Of a stretch of DNA of 64,000 bases, positions 33,274-44,516 are shown in pieces. The first letter of the stretch is position 1; each line of letters begins with the position of its first letter. The stretch covers positions 661,435,482 through 661,499,481 of the forward strand of contig NC_133666.1 in assembly GCF_037893015.1 (NCBI RefSeq). Direction: 5' to 3'. The position numbers were made by a program, and so were the translations under genes. The notes under the pieces were generated by a model. It saw only the letters and a program-made list of their open reading frames with translations. It did not search any database and was not told the DNA's origin. The stretch comes from Macrotis lagotis (taxonomy: Eukaryota > Chordata > Mammalia > Peramelemorphia > Peramelidae).

Positions 33274-34435
33274 CAAGCATCCAATTCATTTCAGCAAGTT
33301 TTCTGAGCAATATTCATTCATATCTCCAAACTAGAGTTGCTCCATCTCTAAATTTCCTACCTCCCTGACCATTTTGCCAAAAGAACTATATAAATCTTAA
33401 AGAATTAAAAGGATATAAGTTGCTATTATTATTATTATTTTGTGGGAGGGGGAATGGGATTCCTAGGAACCTGGAGCAATGGATTCTTATGCCTTAACCC
33501 AGACCCATGTTAAATCTGAAACAGGGTTTGAAGACAATGTAATTCTTCTGCCCCCACATTCCTATCCAGCACATCAAACTTTCTCTATGGCACCTTCACT
33601 CTCCCAATGTAATTTTTACGGATTTTTTCTTCTTTCAGTAGAAGAATTTTCAACAAAGTACATACAAGAGGTTTGATGAGTTTTATAGCCAGGGTCTGGA
33701 TATTTTTGGCAGCCTCAGAATGTGTCTCTAGCCTGGGCTTACTGTCACACCTTTGTCCTGCCTCTCCCCTTGATGAGTTCAAAGCACTCTTGGTAACCAT
33801 CATCCGACTGTAAACTCAGTAATAACCCAGTGGGTCGTCTGAGAAATAAATGGCAAAATACCAGAGAAATCAGCAACCAGCTCTTGGTTTGTCTTCCAAA
33901 ACTGAGTTATTGATGGATTGACTTTAAACTCTTAAGAAAGAAAAATGAGAAACACAATATTGGCTTGAAAGGGATGACATGTAAAGACCAGAGGTGAATT
34001 AAGCTAACAATGGCACAATGCCCAGGACAATCAGGGCTGCACCTGCTCTCACGGGGTTTTGCATGTTTTGGCATGGACTTTTCCCACTTTTTTGGGCCAC
34101 TGCCCATAAGCCCCAGAGGGGGAGCTTACCAATTTAATAGCAACTTCAGTCTGTTCAACAACACAACAACAACCAAAAAAACCTATTCTCCATCTGTTAA
34201 CATGATTACTTTTTTCCAGTATTTTTTTGTAAAAATTTACTCTTCAGTCAATCAACAGGTATTTCTTCAACACTGGTCCAGACACTACTGTGCTTGCTAC
34301 TGAGAGTTACAAAAATAAGGGTGCAACAGTCTCTATGCTCACTCATCCTTTTAAAAGGGGAGATAAAACATAGCTCTATAAAAGAACGTCAAAATACAAT
34401 CTTCTTTTTCTTTTTTTTCTGATATGGGAGAGACT
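33274..34435. other. No recognised repeat or gene
   Basis: A short (TTA)n run at 33425-33440 is the only simple repeat. Frames of 60-100 codons on both strands have no recognisable family. The stretch 33660-34140 looks single-copy. Confidence 0.4.
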
Positions 34436-34702
34436 TGCACAGGACCATCCATCATATCATGGCTGTATCAAAGAGGGTACCATATTCTATGAGCGAAACA
34501 GAACTGCATTTGCTCAAAAGAAACCCAAGATGTACAAATTTCGAGACATTTCCACTCCAAATGTTATGGATTATTTGTGCCCAACCTGTGATAGAGCTTC
34601 TAAGCTCATGTTGGTTTGATTAGCCACAGTTGAACACACTGTACCTTGACCCCAGCATAGTGATGTCATTTTTGATCTTCTTAGAGAAAGGACAACAATT
34701 AA
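34436..34702 (+). mobile_element. 3' end of a non-LTR retrotransposon with zinc-finger remnant (RTE-like)
   Basis: Frameshifted translation near 34567-34645 gives DYLCPTC then VGLISHS and a stop before TH. This is the remnant of a CxxC...HxxxH zinc finger as found at the C-termini of some LINEs. The tail (GTGATGTCATTTTTGATCTT, GAGAAAGGACAACAA) matches the tail of the SINE at 37407-37729. Assignment to RTE rather than another LINE clade is from memory. Confidence 0.55.
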
Positions 34703-34957
34703 TCATATTTTCTTTTTTTCCCCCTGCCACTGTAGTAACAAATTAACACCACCAGCTCCTTTCTTCACACTGTAACAATGAAAGCTCTGACATATTCCTT
34801 GTTTTAACTTCTGTTACTAGTTATGCATTGGGACCCAGGAGCTTGGACAGCTACCTCACCCCCTCATAGTTTTAGGGGTAGACCCAAGTGTTTCATAATG
34901 ATAATAATGCTTAAGAACTTTCAATAAATAAATTAACATTTTTAAGTGTCTACTTTA

Positions 34958-35148
34958 AGGTTGATGCAGCTAAGTGGTACAGTAGCCGTACACCCTGGGT
35001 AAGTCACTCAACCCTTTTGACCTCAGTTTCCTCATCAGTAAAATGAGCTGGAGAAGGAAATGGGAAGCCATTTTAGTATTTCTGCTAAGAAAATCCCAAA
35101 TGAGGTTACTGGGAGTGGACATGAATGAAAAATGACTTAACAACAAGT
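34958..35148 (+). mobile_element. MAR1-type SINE with internal deletion, inside an older repeat
   Basis: GATGCAGCTAAGTGGTACAG joins directly to CCCTGGGTAAGTCACTCAAC, so the B-box region is deleted. The older repeat is seen on both sides (34925-34957 and 35149-35235). Confidence 0.7.
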
Positions 35149-35285
35149 ATGTGCTAAGGAAATACACCTTATATGGAGATTCAAGGAGGTAAAAGACAGT
35201 CCTTGCCCTCAAGGAGTTTAAAATCTAATGGATATTGAGAGTATAGATGGGAGAGTGCACAGGGCACACTTCATTTAATCTGCAT

Positions 35286-35437
35286 TTTTTTAGGTCTTTT
35301 TGCAAGGCAAATGGGGTTAAGTGACTTGCCCAAGGCCACACAGCTAGGTAATTATGAAGTGTCTGAGGCTGGATTTGAACTCAGGTCCTCCTGACTCCAG
35401 GGCTGGTGCTCTATTCACTGTGCCATCTAGTCACCCC
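35286..35437 (-). mobile_element. WSINE1-like SINE
   Basis: Complete antisense copy ending CATCTAGTCACCCC. Confidence 0.85.
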
Positions 35438-35482
35438 TATTCGCACTATTCGCGTTATTTAAAAAAAATTTTTTTGATTGAG

Positions 35483-35634
35483 TTTTTTTTTTGGCAAGGC
35501 AATGGGGTTAAGTGACTTGCCCAAGGTCATACAGCTTGTAAGTATCAAGCATCTGAGGTTGGATTTGAACTCAAGTCCACCTTGGTCAGTGCACCAGGGT
35601 CAGTGCTCTAGCCACTGCACCACTGAGCTGGCCC
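35483..35634 (-). mobile_element. Diverged WSINE1-like SINE
   Basis: Antisense; GTAAGTATCAAGCATCTGAG replaces the usual ATTATTAAGTGTCTGAG, and a GGTCAGTGCACCAG insertion repeats part of the head. Confidence 0.7.
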
Positions 35635-35639
35635 AAGTC

Positions 35640-35772
35640 ATATGCTTCGAACAGAATGCAAGCTATTTGAGGACAAAGACTGCTTTGTTTCTGTTTTTGT
35701 ACACAGCTCTTAGTTCAATGTCAGAATATAGGAGAATAGAATATAAAATAAGTTGTGTTTAATAAATTAACT
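35640..35772 (+). mobile_element. L2 3' tail
   Basis: ATGCAAGCTATTTGAGGACA, TTCTGTTTTTGTACACAG, ending in TTTAATAAATTAA. 35773-36119 shows nothing beyond a C run (35780-35788). Confidence 0.5.
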
Positions 35773-36310
35773 CCATTCCCCCCCCCCAAAATAAGAAGCA
35801 TATGACTTGTACCCAACAAAATTGAGCAATTAGATTACAAATAATTGGGAGACCTCAGGAAAGGTAAGAGATGATACCCAATCCTTTTCTTGAATGAAAC
35901 TAGGAACTTTCCCAGGAAGGTGAGGAGAGAGGGTATTCCAAACATGCAGACAACCTCAGAAAAGGAAGTCTGGGATCTTTTATTTGAGGAACAGTTAGCA
36001 GGTTGAGTTGATTGAGAGAAGAAGAGATAACATGTACCATTGGAAAGGTAGACAAGAGCCAGATAGATGGTAATGGGCTCAAAATATTAGGCTCAGGATC
36101 TGACATTTTATCTTAGAGGTAAAAGGAAGTGTGTCAGTGGATGTATAGGGGCTGCCTTGGAACTTAAAAGATCTGGGTTCAAATCTTACCTATGTCATAT
36201 ATTAGCTTGAATTACTCATTTAACCCAAGTAATAATCTAAGTCTAGAAGTCTCAGAGCACATATCAATCTGTTTTGATAGAACAAATTTTCCTCACTGAG
36301 AGTTCTTTAT

Positions 36311-36478
36311 ATGGGGTGGCTAGGTGCTGCAGTGGTTAGAGCACCGACCCTGGAGTCAGGAGGACCTGAGTTCAAATCCAGCCTCAGACACTTCATAATT
36401 TCCTAGCTGTGTGGCCTTGGGCAAGTCACTTAATCCCATTTGCCTTGCAAAAACCTAAAAATAAAATAATATAAAAAG
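36311..36478 (+). mobile_element. WSINE1-like SINE with target-site duplication
   Basis: Flanked by GAGAGTTCTTTAT (36298-36310) and GAGAGTTCTCTAT (36479-36491). Confidence 0.9.
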
Positions 36479-36629
36479 GAGAGTTCTCTATACTAATGAA
36501 ATCATGAACCTAATCCCATCCTAGAAGTAATAGGATGCCCCTGAAAAAGCTTCAAAGGAGAATGGACTGGCAGGGGCAGATTTGTGTTTAATACTATCAA
36601 TTTGGAGGCCATGTGGAGGATGGATGGGA

Positions 36630-36796
36630 CTGGAGTTGGAGAATAATCATAGATCTAGAATGAAAATGACCTCAGAGTCCAGTCTGACTTTCTCATTTTA
36701 CAATACAGAAACAATAGCACAGATGGGTTAGGTGATTTGCTGAAGGTCACAAAGCTAACAGAAAAACAAGAGGCAGAAACAAATCCAAGTCCTCTC
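36630..36796 (-). mobile_element. MIR-type fragment
   Basis: GGTGATTTGCTGAAGGTCAC and ACAAATCCAAGTCCTCTCAA in antisense. Confidence 0.5.
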
Positions 36797-36812
36797 AATC
36801 TGAATCCCACAG

Positions 36813-36962
36813 GGGTGGCTCGGTGGCATAACAGATAAAGCACCGGCCCTGGAGTCAGGAGTACTTGGGTTCAAATCCGGTCTCAGACACTTAATAATTA
36901 CCTAGCTGTGTGGCCTTGGGCAAGCCACTTAACCCCACTGCCTTGCAAAAACCTAAAAAAAA
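36813..36962 (+). mobile_element. Young WSINE1-like SINE, perfect 16-bp duplication
   Basis: AATCTGAATCCCACAG flanks both sides (36797-36812 and 36963-36978). Insertion was at the end of an older MIR. Confidence 0.93.
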
Positions 36963-37406
36963 AATCTGAATCCCACAGACTTTCTGCTCTGTCACATCGA
37001 CTCTCAAGAAGAGACTCGAGGGGGAGACAAATGAAAAGGGTGTTGGAGCAGTCTGGGCAAGGAGTGATTGAGGAGAGCCTGAACTAGTGTGGGGCCATGT
37101 GAGTGGGAAGAAGAGACTAGAGATGTGGTGAGAGCAGGTTCACTAAGACTCAGACACCGGCTAAATAGAAGACTGGGATAGCTAGGAAGGAACAAGGGTG
37201 TGCTGGAGCCAGCTCTAAGCAGCTTAAACTGATTGATAAATTCTAGTAATGAGCATTTATAGCATGAAAATTGGCAAACTATAATGCTGGACTTGATTCA
37301 TTATTTGTTGGTGGCCTAAATTTGATAAAAGTGTGGAGAATATGTTAATAAGCTTAAAGGAGTGTCTCAGTAATATTTTTCCTCCCAGAAAGTTGGTTGT
37401 TTCCAT

Positions 37407-37729
37407 GGGCAGCTGGGTGGTGCAGTGGATGGAGCATTGATCTTGGATTCAGGAGAAGGAAATTCGAATCCATCCTCCCAAACTTGGTCCATACTAGCTG
37501 TGTGACTTTGGGCAAATCACTTAACCCTGATTGCCCCACATCCAGGGTCATCTCCAGTTGTCCTGATTCCTATCTGGCCACTGGACCCAGATGGCTCTGG
37601 AGGAGAAAATGAGGCTGGGGACGTAGCATAGTAGCCCCTCACTCAAATCCAATTCATGTGCTCGTCATTTCATCATCTACTGGAAGTCATGGTCTTTTTC
37701 GAAAATCAAGGACAAATATCATCATCAAA
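37407..37729 (+). mobile_element. Full-length SINE with RTE-like tail
   Basis: tRNA-like head (GGGCAGCTGGGTGGTGCAGT), then CACATCCAGGGTCATCTCCA, CTGGCCACTGGACCCAGATG, a TCAAATCCAATTCATGTGCT block and the tail TCATGGTCTTTTTCGAAAAT ... GGACAAATATCATCATCA. The tail equals that of the LINE remnant at 34436-34702, so that LINE type probably moved it. 36979-37406 is unrecognised. Confidence 0.75.
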
Positions 37730-37969
37730 CATTTACCAGCATCCTACTGAAGAGTCTGTAATGTTTCAAAGGTTTTTAATCTAGGGTACTACAAAGATGG
37801 GTGGTATAAGTCAATTTAAGCATGGGGAAAAATTAAATAGAGAATATGGATGTGAGATAGTTCTTAGGGAGAGATATGAGTTATTTTTTAAAAATAATGA
37901 ATTTGAGATAGGCTGTTCACATGGAAGTGTCTAGTACACATTTATATTGGACTGAAGTTTAGGAGAGAG

Positions 37970-38188
37970 TTTTCACGTGTACTTGATTCTTTGTAACCCC
38001 ATTTGGAGTTTTCTTGGCAAAGACAATAGTGGTTTGTCTTTTTCTTCTCTAGTTCATTTTACAGATGAAGAACTGAGGTCAAAAGGGTTGAGTGACATGC
38101 TCAGGGTCTCAAAGCTAGTAAGTAATCTGTGACTAGATTTGAACTCTGGTCTTTCTGACTCCAGGCTCTGTACCACCTAGCTATCCTT
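37970..38188 (-). mobile_element. MAR1-type SINE
   Basis: CATTTGGAGTTTTCTTGGCA, TTTTACAGATGAAGAACTGA, GACTAGATTTGAACTCTGG, and the head end TACCACCTAGCTATCC. Confidence 0.75.
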
Positions 38189-38829
38189 GGAAAGAATAGA
38201 AAGCTGTATCCATTAATTATCTGTTTCTTCTCTCTTTCTCTCTTTCCTTCCCTATATCTCTTCCTTCTCCCTTCTTCATTCCACTCTTCCCTTTCTCTCT
38301 GCTTCACTTTCAAGATTCCCTATAATCTAACAAAATGAATATTCAACTTATTTAAAACATTACCTGCAGAAGAGCTTCACTGGGAAAAGTTTGCAGTCAG
38401 GGGCATGTCATTGCATTAATAAGCTCTAGCAATGGGGAACCAACATGGTTGACATGCCTTTGACTTTAGTGACTGGGGAATGATTTCAGAAAGATAGAAA
38501 ACTGTTCATGACCCAGTGAAGAGAGTCTCCCCTTCTCTGTGTCCCCAACTGGCACCTCTCTTCCCAGACACTGCCCCCAGTCAGAAGAAAACAGAAGCAA
38601 TGCAGGTCACTCAAACAGGATTCCTCTCTCCATTCTTCACAACTGTAGAAAAGGAGGAAAAATTATTTTCTGTTTAAAGTTCATCATTACTTAAAAACAA
38701 AAACTTGGAAAAACAAATGATGTTAAGTGAGGGGACATGTCCGGTGTCAGGGTTTCGAACATCTTCTTGTCCTTTGTTCTTTGAGAGATAAATTCGAAAA
38801 TGTCACAAAATTCAAAGCCAGGAAAAGAA
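38189..38829. other. Repeat-free stretch after a CT-rich run
   Basis: CT-rich sequence (38225-38300) is followed by about 500 bp without any recognised repeat. It is a candidate for conserved non-coding DNA, judged only by the absence of repeats. Confidence 0.4.
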
Positions 38830-39165
38830 CCTTTGAGTCCAAGTCCCCTTAGTCCAATCTCCTATTTTATAGGTAACCCAAGAAACTGAGTCTCAGACAG
38901 ATCATACGACAACTAAAGTCACACTAGGAGGGTGAACAGAGGAGGAATGACATTCATAGAATACCTACTATGTGCCAGATGCTAGACCAAGTCCTTTATG
39001 CAAATAATCTCATTTGAGCTTCACAACAGCTCCAGGAGGAAAATACTATTGTTATCCCCATTTTACAGTTGAGGAAACTAAGGCAAACAGAGGTTAAGTA
39101 ATTTTCCCAGGGTCACCCAACTGGATAGTATCTGTCCAGGAAGACTTAAGTCTCCCTGAATCCAG
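38830..39165 (-). mobile_element. Two adjoining antisense MIR-type copies
   Basis: 38830-38940 and 38945-39165. The second has ACTATGTGCCAGATGCTAGA, CATTTTACAGTTGAGGAAAC and TTTTCCCAGGGTCACCCAAC. Confidence 0.6.
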
Positions 39166-39189
39166 GCCCAGCATTATGATTCATTGAAG

Positions 39190-39243
39190 TAGGAGTAGGA
39201 GTAGGAGTAGTAGAGGAAGAAGCAGTAGCAATAGGAATAGGAA

Positions 39244-39288
<45 letters not shown>

Positions 39289-39363
39289 GAGGAGGAGGAG
39301 GAGGAGGAGGAGGAGGAGGAGGAGGAGGAGGAAGAGGAGGAGGAGGAGGAGGAGGAGGAGGAG
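39190..39363. repeat. Triplet microsatellite (GTA)n to (GGA)n
   Basis: Impure GTA/GGA sequence gives way to (GTA)n (about 39255-39288) and then about 24 GGA units with one interruption (39288-39362). Frames of poly-Val/Gly and poly-Pro/Thr here are artefacts. Confidence 0.97.
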
Positions 39364-39435
39364 AACAGTTCATGAAATCATTTGGTCTGGAACTGTCACA
39401 GCAACCACAGGTAAGAATTGAAAATTCCATAAATC

Positions 39436-39594
39436 AGGGCAGCTAGGTGGCGCAGTGGATAGAGCACCGGCACTGGAGTCAGGAGTCCTTGAGTTCAAAT
39501 CCGACCTCAGACATTTAATAAGTATCTAGCTGTGTGGCCTTGGGCAAGCCACTTAACCCCATTTGCCTTGCAAAAAAAAAAAAAACTAAAAAAG
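39436..39594 (+). mobile_element. WSINE1-like SINE with target-site duplication
   Basis: Flanked by GAAAATTCCATAAATC (39420-39435) and GAAAATTCAATAAATC (39595-39610), 15 of 16 identical; close to the family consensus (TGGCGCAGTGG A box). Confidence 0.92.
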
Positions 39595-39755
39595 GAAAAT
39601 TCAATAAATCTAGGAACTTTTTAGGGGTGAAGTAATTGATTTTTAACCAAATATAACAGGTTAATGATGTTATAAATATCCAAATGGCCTTTGGAAGAGA
39701 AAAGGTTCCCCATCCCTGGTCTAAACCTATGATTTCATCAATGTGGAAAAATCTT

Positions 39756-39885
39756 TTTTTAACTTTCTGTGTTTCATGTTTATTTTAATTTTTCCTAATT
39801 CCATGTAAAGATAATTTGCAGCATTCATTTTTTGGTAAAATTTTAAGTTCTTCTTCCCTCTCTTCCCTTCCCACTCAATGTGGGG
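39756..39885 (-). mobile_element. L1 3' end fragment
   Basis: Antisense of the L1 terminus: TAATTCCATGTAAAGATAAT, TGCAGCATTCATTTTTTGG, then TTTTAAGTTCTTCTTCCCTC. Confidence 0.6.
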
Positions 39886-39939
39886 AACTCCTGGTATGAG
39901 AGATCACTTCATTAATTTGAGTCAACCCAATTCAGTGCA

Positions 39940-40330
39940 GTATGGAAAACATGCTAATTTTGGGACCAGAGAGTATGGGTTCAAATTCTACTTCTTCGAA
40001 AACCTTGGGCAGATCACTTAATTTCTAGGGGCCTCTTTCTTTATCTATAAAATTAAAGGGTTCAATTTATGAACTCCAAGACCTTTTCCATTTCTAAATC
40101 TATGATCCTTAGTCATTTCCCATCCTGAGTCTCAGTTTCTTCCTTTGTAAACTGAGCAGACTGCACTAGATTTCCTCAAGGATCACCTTCCAACTCTATA
40201 TCAACCTACAATTCTTGGATATCCTTGGTCAATCACTTAACCTCCCCAGGATTCAGTTTTACTTCCTCTGTCAAATGAGGAGGTTGGATTAGAAGACCCC
40301 AAAAGGCTCTAAAAATGTGTTGCTTTCTAA
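39940..40330 (+). mobile_element. Old CORE-SINE pieces
   Basis: 39945-40110 has GGGTTCAAATTCTACTTCTT and CTTTATCTATAAAATTAAAG. Further tail-like pieces follow to 40330. 40331-40650 is unrecognised. Confidence 0.5.
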
Positions 40331-41106
40331 CTTTGCCCATGTTCCAAATAAATATAACTCAGAGGCACAATTTGAACTCAGGGTTTCCTGACCTGGTCAA
40401 TCCCTTCATCCTGAACAAACTGTTCAGTGGTTACTACAAACAAATTCTCATTTGTCCACCTTCTAGTCATTTCCTCTAATCCTTGTCACTAGGTCTTTGT
40501 TCTTGCTGTTGGATAATCAAATTGACAAATATTTACCTAGAGACTATTATATAAAAGTCCTAAGGCTGAATTTTCAAGTAGATTACATGATCTGGTTGGG
40601 TTTCAGTCTTTGGATTTTGATGTTTACTATTGCACCTAAAACAATTTAAGTCAATGGGAGCAACATGGCAGAATGGATGAGAGTGTGGCATTTATAAGAG
40701 AACCTGGGTTCCTATGCTGGCTTTTTTTTTTTTTACTTCAATTGATCTTGAATAAGTCATTTTCCCTCATAGGAACACAGTTTAATGGTGGAAGGGACTT
40801 TAAAATTTATTTAATACAAGTTTTTCATCTAATGGATAAGGAAATCAATGTTCTAATGAGGCCCCTGTGTACTTTATTACACAGGTGATAAGTGAGAGTT
40901 GGGATCTGAACCCAGGTTATCTGACTACAAATGTTCCTTTCCACCCCCAGCTTAAACACCTATCCCAATATGACAGTGCACGACCTAATACTTCATCCCT
41001 ACAATGTGAGTAGGTTGAATCACAAGGAATCTTTATAAGTTCCTGATTGTTTAATGCTTTTCTAACTTCATCTCTTACCAACCCCATCTCTGAGTTGTAC
41101 CAATGC

Positions 41107-41360
41107 TTGTCCTTCATTTTTGAAGAAGACCATGACATAAGGGATGTGATTCCTTGGCAAGCACATGAATTGCATTTGAGTGAAGGGGGTTCTGTGCTAA
41201 GTCACCAACCTCACTTTCTGGGTTCAAATGGCACTGAATATGAGGCGGAGTTAAGTGACTTGCCCAAGGTCACACAACTAGTAAGAATCAAGTATCAGAA
41301 CTGGATTCAAATTCTCATTTCATGAATCCAAGGTCGGTGCTCTATCCATTGGGACACTAG
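41107..41360 (-). mobile_element. SINE with RTE-like tail, antisense
   Basis: TTGTCCTTCATTTTTGAAGA, AGCACATGAATTGCATTTGA, CCAACCTCACTTTCTGGG, then the tRNA-like half (TTGCCCAAGGTCACACAACT). The CCAGATGG middle block is lost. Confidence 0.7.
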
Positions 41361-41389
41361 ATGTCAAGGAGATGCTGGCTCTTGAATGA

Positions 41390-41765
41390 ATGAATCCTTC
41401 CACTCCTTTGCTTCCTTTAAGGCTCAATTTAGTTGATCTCTCCTGCAGGGACTTTTTCCGGATTTAACCAGTTTTAACTTATCTCCTTGTCCTGGAATAA
41501 CTTTGGATCTATGAAGAGGAGAATGAAAATTTCCTCAGGGCAGACAGGGATGTCATTTTTGTCTTTGTATCTCCTTGCCCTGGAATAACTTTGCATCTAC
41601 TTCTTTGCTCAAGTTGTTTTTCCCCTCCAGCCCCACCCCATGAGAGCGAAAGCTCCCTGAGGGCAGGGATGATGTCATTTTTGCCTTTGTATACCCAAGC
41701 CTGGTACAACACCTTATAACATATTAGGTTCTTAATAAATGCATGTTGAATTAATTTGAAGCTAT
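41390..41765 (+). mobile_element. L2 3' end with an internal duplication
   Basis: A block starting TCCTTGTCCTGGAATAACTT (41481) is repeated at 41570 (TCCTTGCCCTGGAATAACTT). The CTCAGGGCAGACAGGGATG and CTGAGGGCAGGGATGATG segments repeat too. The end is normal (TTCTTAATAAATGCATGTTG). Confidence 0.65.
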
Positions 41766-42530
41766 ATAGCAAGCTTGCAAATGGACTCCCACCTTCATCA
41801 TCAGCATCACATTGGAGAAGGAAGAGAATGACCTATCTAGGAACTGGCAGCTCAGCCAAGACACAATTGACACACTTTTCAAGATCAAGGTAGATTAGAA
41901 TGACAGGTTTTTTCTGTTTTTCATGCCCTTGTGACCAGTCTTTCCTGTCTGTTCTGAGGCCAGGTAGGGAGTGGGGGATAATCAGTAGGTGGAGTTGTTG
42001 GAGAAACATTCCTATCCTTATTCTTTTTTAATATAGAAAAGAATTATCTAGAATAATGACCTAGGGTTACTCTGGCTTTATCCACAGGATAATTATACTT
42101 GCTAAGAGTTTAACAATTTTTTACAAGCTTCAGAAGAAACTCATGCAAATAAAGTATAAGAAAGCAAGCTGTGAATTCCCTCATCCTTATACTCTTATCG
42201 GATTCTAGGCAATTCACTCAACATGCCTGAGCCTCAGTTTCCCCATCTATAAAATGAAGGTGGTTGGATTAGAAAGCTGAGAGGTAGACAGCTTGGCATA
42301 GATTCAGGTGACTTAGAGTAAGGAATATCTTGGTTCGCACCTGATCTCAGATACTTATGAGCAATATGAAACTGGAAAAGCCGTTCCACTTCTCTGAGTC
42401 CCAGGTTCTGAATAATAACAATAAGAAGAAGAACTGGCACTGCTGCACTGGTTTAGAATTCTAGAAACACTTTACATACATGACTCATTTCATTTCTACA
42501 ATAGCCCTGTTCTATTATTACTTCTATGTT
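41766..42530. other. Little recognised
   Basis: A plus-strand MIR-type copy lies at about 42290-42430. The rest, including 41830-42190, shows no repeat I know. Confidence 0.4.
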
Positions 42531-42537
42531 GTTAAAA

Positions 42538-42705
42538 CAGGGGGGACAGTGGATAAAATGGGGAATTTCGAGTCAGGAAGACTAGTTGTGTAACCCTAAG
42601 CAAGGCATTTTGCCCCCGTTTCCTCGGCTGTAAAATAATATCTACTTCCAAATGTTGCAAGATACTTGAAAAGCACTCTGGAAACCCCAAAGAACTACAT
42701 AAATA
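42538..42705 (+). mobile_element. CORE-SINE
   Basis: ACAGTGGATAAAATGGGG head and AGCACTCTGGAAACCCCAAA tail, directly abutting an antisense MAR1-type copy. Confidence 0.55.
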
Positions 42706-42706
42706 C

Positions 42707-42925
42707 TGTTGCTCAGTCAGGTCCAACTCTTTGTGACCCCATTTGGGGTTTTCTTGGCAAGGATACTGGATTGCTTTGTCATTTCCTTCTCCAGTGGATT
42801 ACAGCAAATGAGTTCATTGATTTGTGTAGGGTCACACGACTAGTGAATGTCTGAGGTCAAATTTGAACTCAGGTCTTCCTAATTCCAGACCCGAGACTTG
42901 ATCCATTGAGCCATCTAGCTGCCTC
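42707..42925 (-). mobile_element. MAR1-type SINE
   Basis: GTTGCTCAGTCAGGTCCAAC tail, CCCATTTGGGGTTTTCTTGG, head end GAGCCATCTAGCTGCC. A MIR piece (42940-43060, minus) follows. Confidence 0.8.
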
Positions 42926-43129
42926 GTAAACATTTTAGATATTATTATTTTGTAAATGAAGAAATTGAAGCTGAGAAGGTAAGTGACTGGTCTAGGGTTT
43001 CAAAGCTAGTAATAATCTAAGGTCACATTTGAATTCAGGTCTCTAAGGCTGTGGCACTGAGCTGCCTATGTAAAAAAGAGGGAGTTGGATTGGAATGCCT
43101 CTGTGGACCCCTATAGCCAGAGAGCAAAG

Positions 43130-43414
43130 AAGCTCAGTCTGCTTCATTACTGCCCCTTAGACTCTCTAGTTTCCTTCAAGTCTCAACTGGAACCTAACCA
43201 AAGTTTCTCCTGACCCCAGCAGCTACTAATGATCACTTGCCCTTCAATCACCTTGCAATCTCTTTTCTTTATGTAGATATAAATAGGTACCTCCAGTAGA
43301 TTGGAAGCTCCTGGAGGGCAGAGATTGCTTCGTTTTTGTTTTTGTATTTTCAGCTCCTCACACATTGTCTGGCATGCTGTAAGGACTTGAGAAATGTGTG
43401 CTGATTGATTTAGA
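43130..43414 (+). mobile_element. L2 3' end
   Basis: CAAGTCTCAACTGGAACCTA, AGATTGGAAGCTCCTGGAGG, ATTGTCTGGCATGCTGTAAG in L2 order. Confidence 0.65.
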
Positions 43415-44460
43415 GGTGAAGTCACTTTTCCAAGGTCACACAGAGAGTAAATTAAAGAACTGGGATTTCTACTTAAGTCTTATGGATTCTTGGATCTTTC
43501 CACTATACTTCATCAGCATTGAGGAGATGGAAGTGGGAGAGAAATATTCCATCACCATATTTCATTCAAATTCACTTGGGACAACTTTGGGGGCAAACCA
43601 CAATTTGCTACTCTTACCAGTAGTTAGAGGAGAGGAAAATTTCCATGGGGATGGATGGCAAAGGAATTTCCTCAGTAGCAAAAATTCATTGCATTTTTTT
43701 TACCCCCTTCTATGTCCCCCTTCCCCTAAGTGGGGGTTGCTTTGCTTATCTGCGCATAATAAGTGGTATTCCCTGCCTATCTTCAGGGTAGGTCAGCAGG
43801 CACTGGAATTAAAAATCCCCCAAAAGCAGGTGGAGAAAGAACCAGGCAGCCATTCACTGATAATGCACTGAAATCAGTGAGATTTGTGTTTCCTTCCTGT
43901 CCTTTGAATCTAAATGAGAAACATACTGAGAGTCGTTAAAAGCTCCCCCGTCCTTCCTTTCCAACTGCAATGGAACTCATTGCCAAACAGGAGACACTGG
44001 GTGTCTGTCCCAAATGGAACACAGAACTAAATAGAAGACGTTTGGTGATTGTATGTGTAGGTGCCCATTGATGGAAAAGAAAATGAAACTGATCATTCAA
44101 ATAGAGAGCAGGCCTATGGGGTAGCTTGGTCCAAGAGAGTCCTGGATGTCACCCTTTTATGCAGTGATATTAGGGCCTACCTAGCAGGGAGGGACAGTAG
44201 CTGAACTCAGCCAGGACAGGGGCACATCCACCATCTCAAAACTTATTTTTCAAATATTTCTGGGTTTTGGCAAAATCCCAAAGCATGTTTTGACTTGACT
44301 CTTCTCCCTTAATTTATAACCTATGTGTTTCTTAAAGGAAATTTAATCCGTCTGTTTCCAATTCTTTTACACTTAACTCATCCAGTCTTGTTCTGTAAGA
44401 GCCATTTGATGTTTAGTACCCTTTGAGCCTTTTTTATGAGGTCTTTTAAACCACCCCTCC

Positions 44461-44462
<2 letters not shown>
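43415..44462. other. Long stretch without recognised repeats
   Basis: After a possible MIR piece (43420-43500) I recognise no repeat. The 157-codon plus-strand frame (43398-43871) starts inside the L2 tail and resembles no family, so I do not call it a gene. Confidence 0.4.

Positions 44463-44514
<52 letters not shown>
44463..44514. repeat. (AC)n microsatellite
   Basis: About 25 uninterrupted AC units. Confidence 0.97.

Positions 44515-44516
<2 letters not shown>

Noticed and set aside
39146..39446. Polyproline and polyglycine/valine frames
   Set aside because: Translations of GTA/GGA triplet repeats.
43398..43871. 157-codon plus-strand frame
   Set aside because: Starts in an L2 tail, has no recognisable domain or conserved pattern, and is within the length expected by chance in 64 kb.
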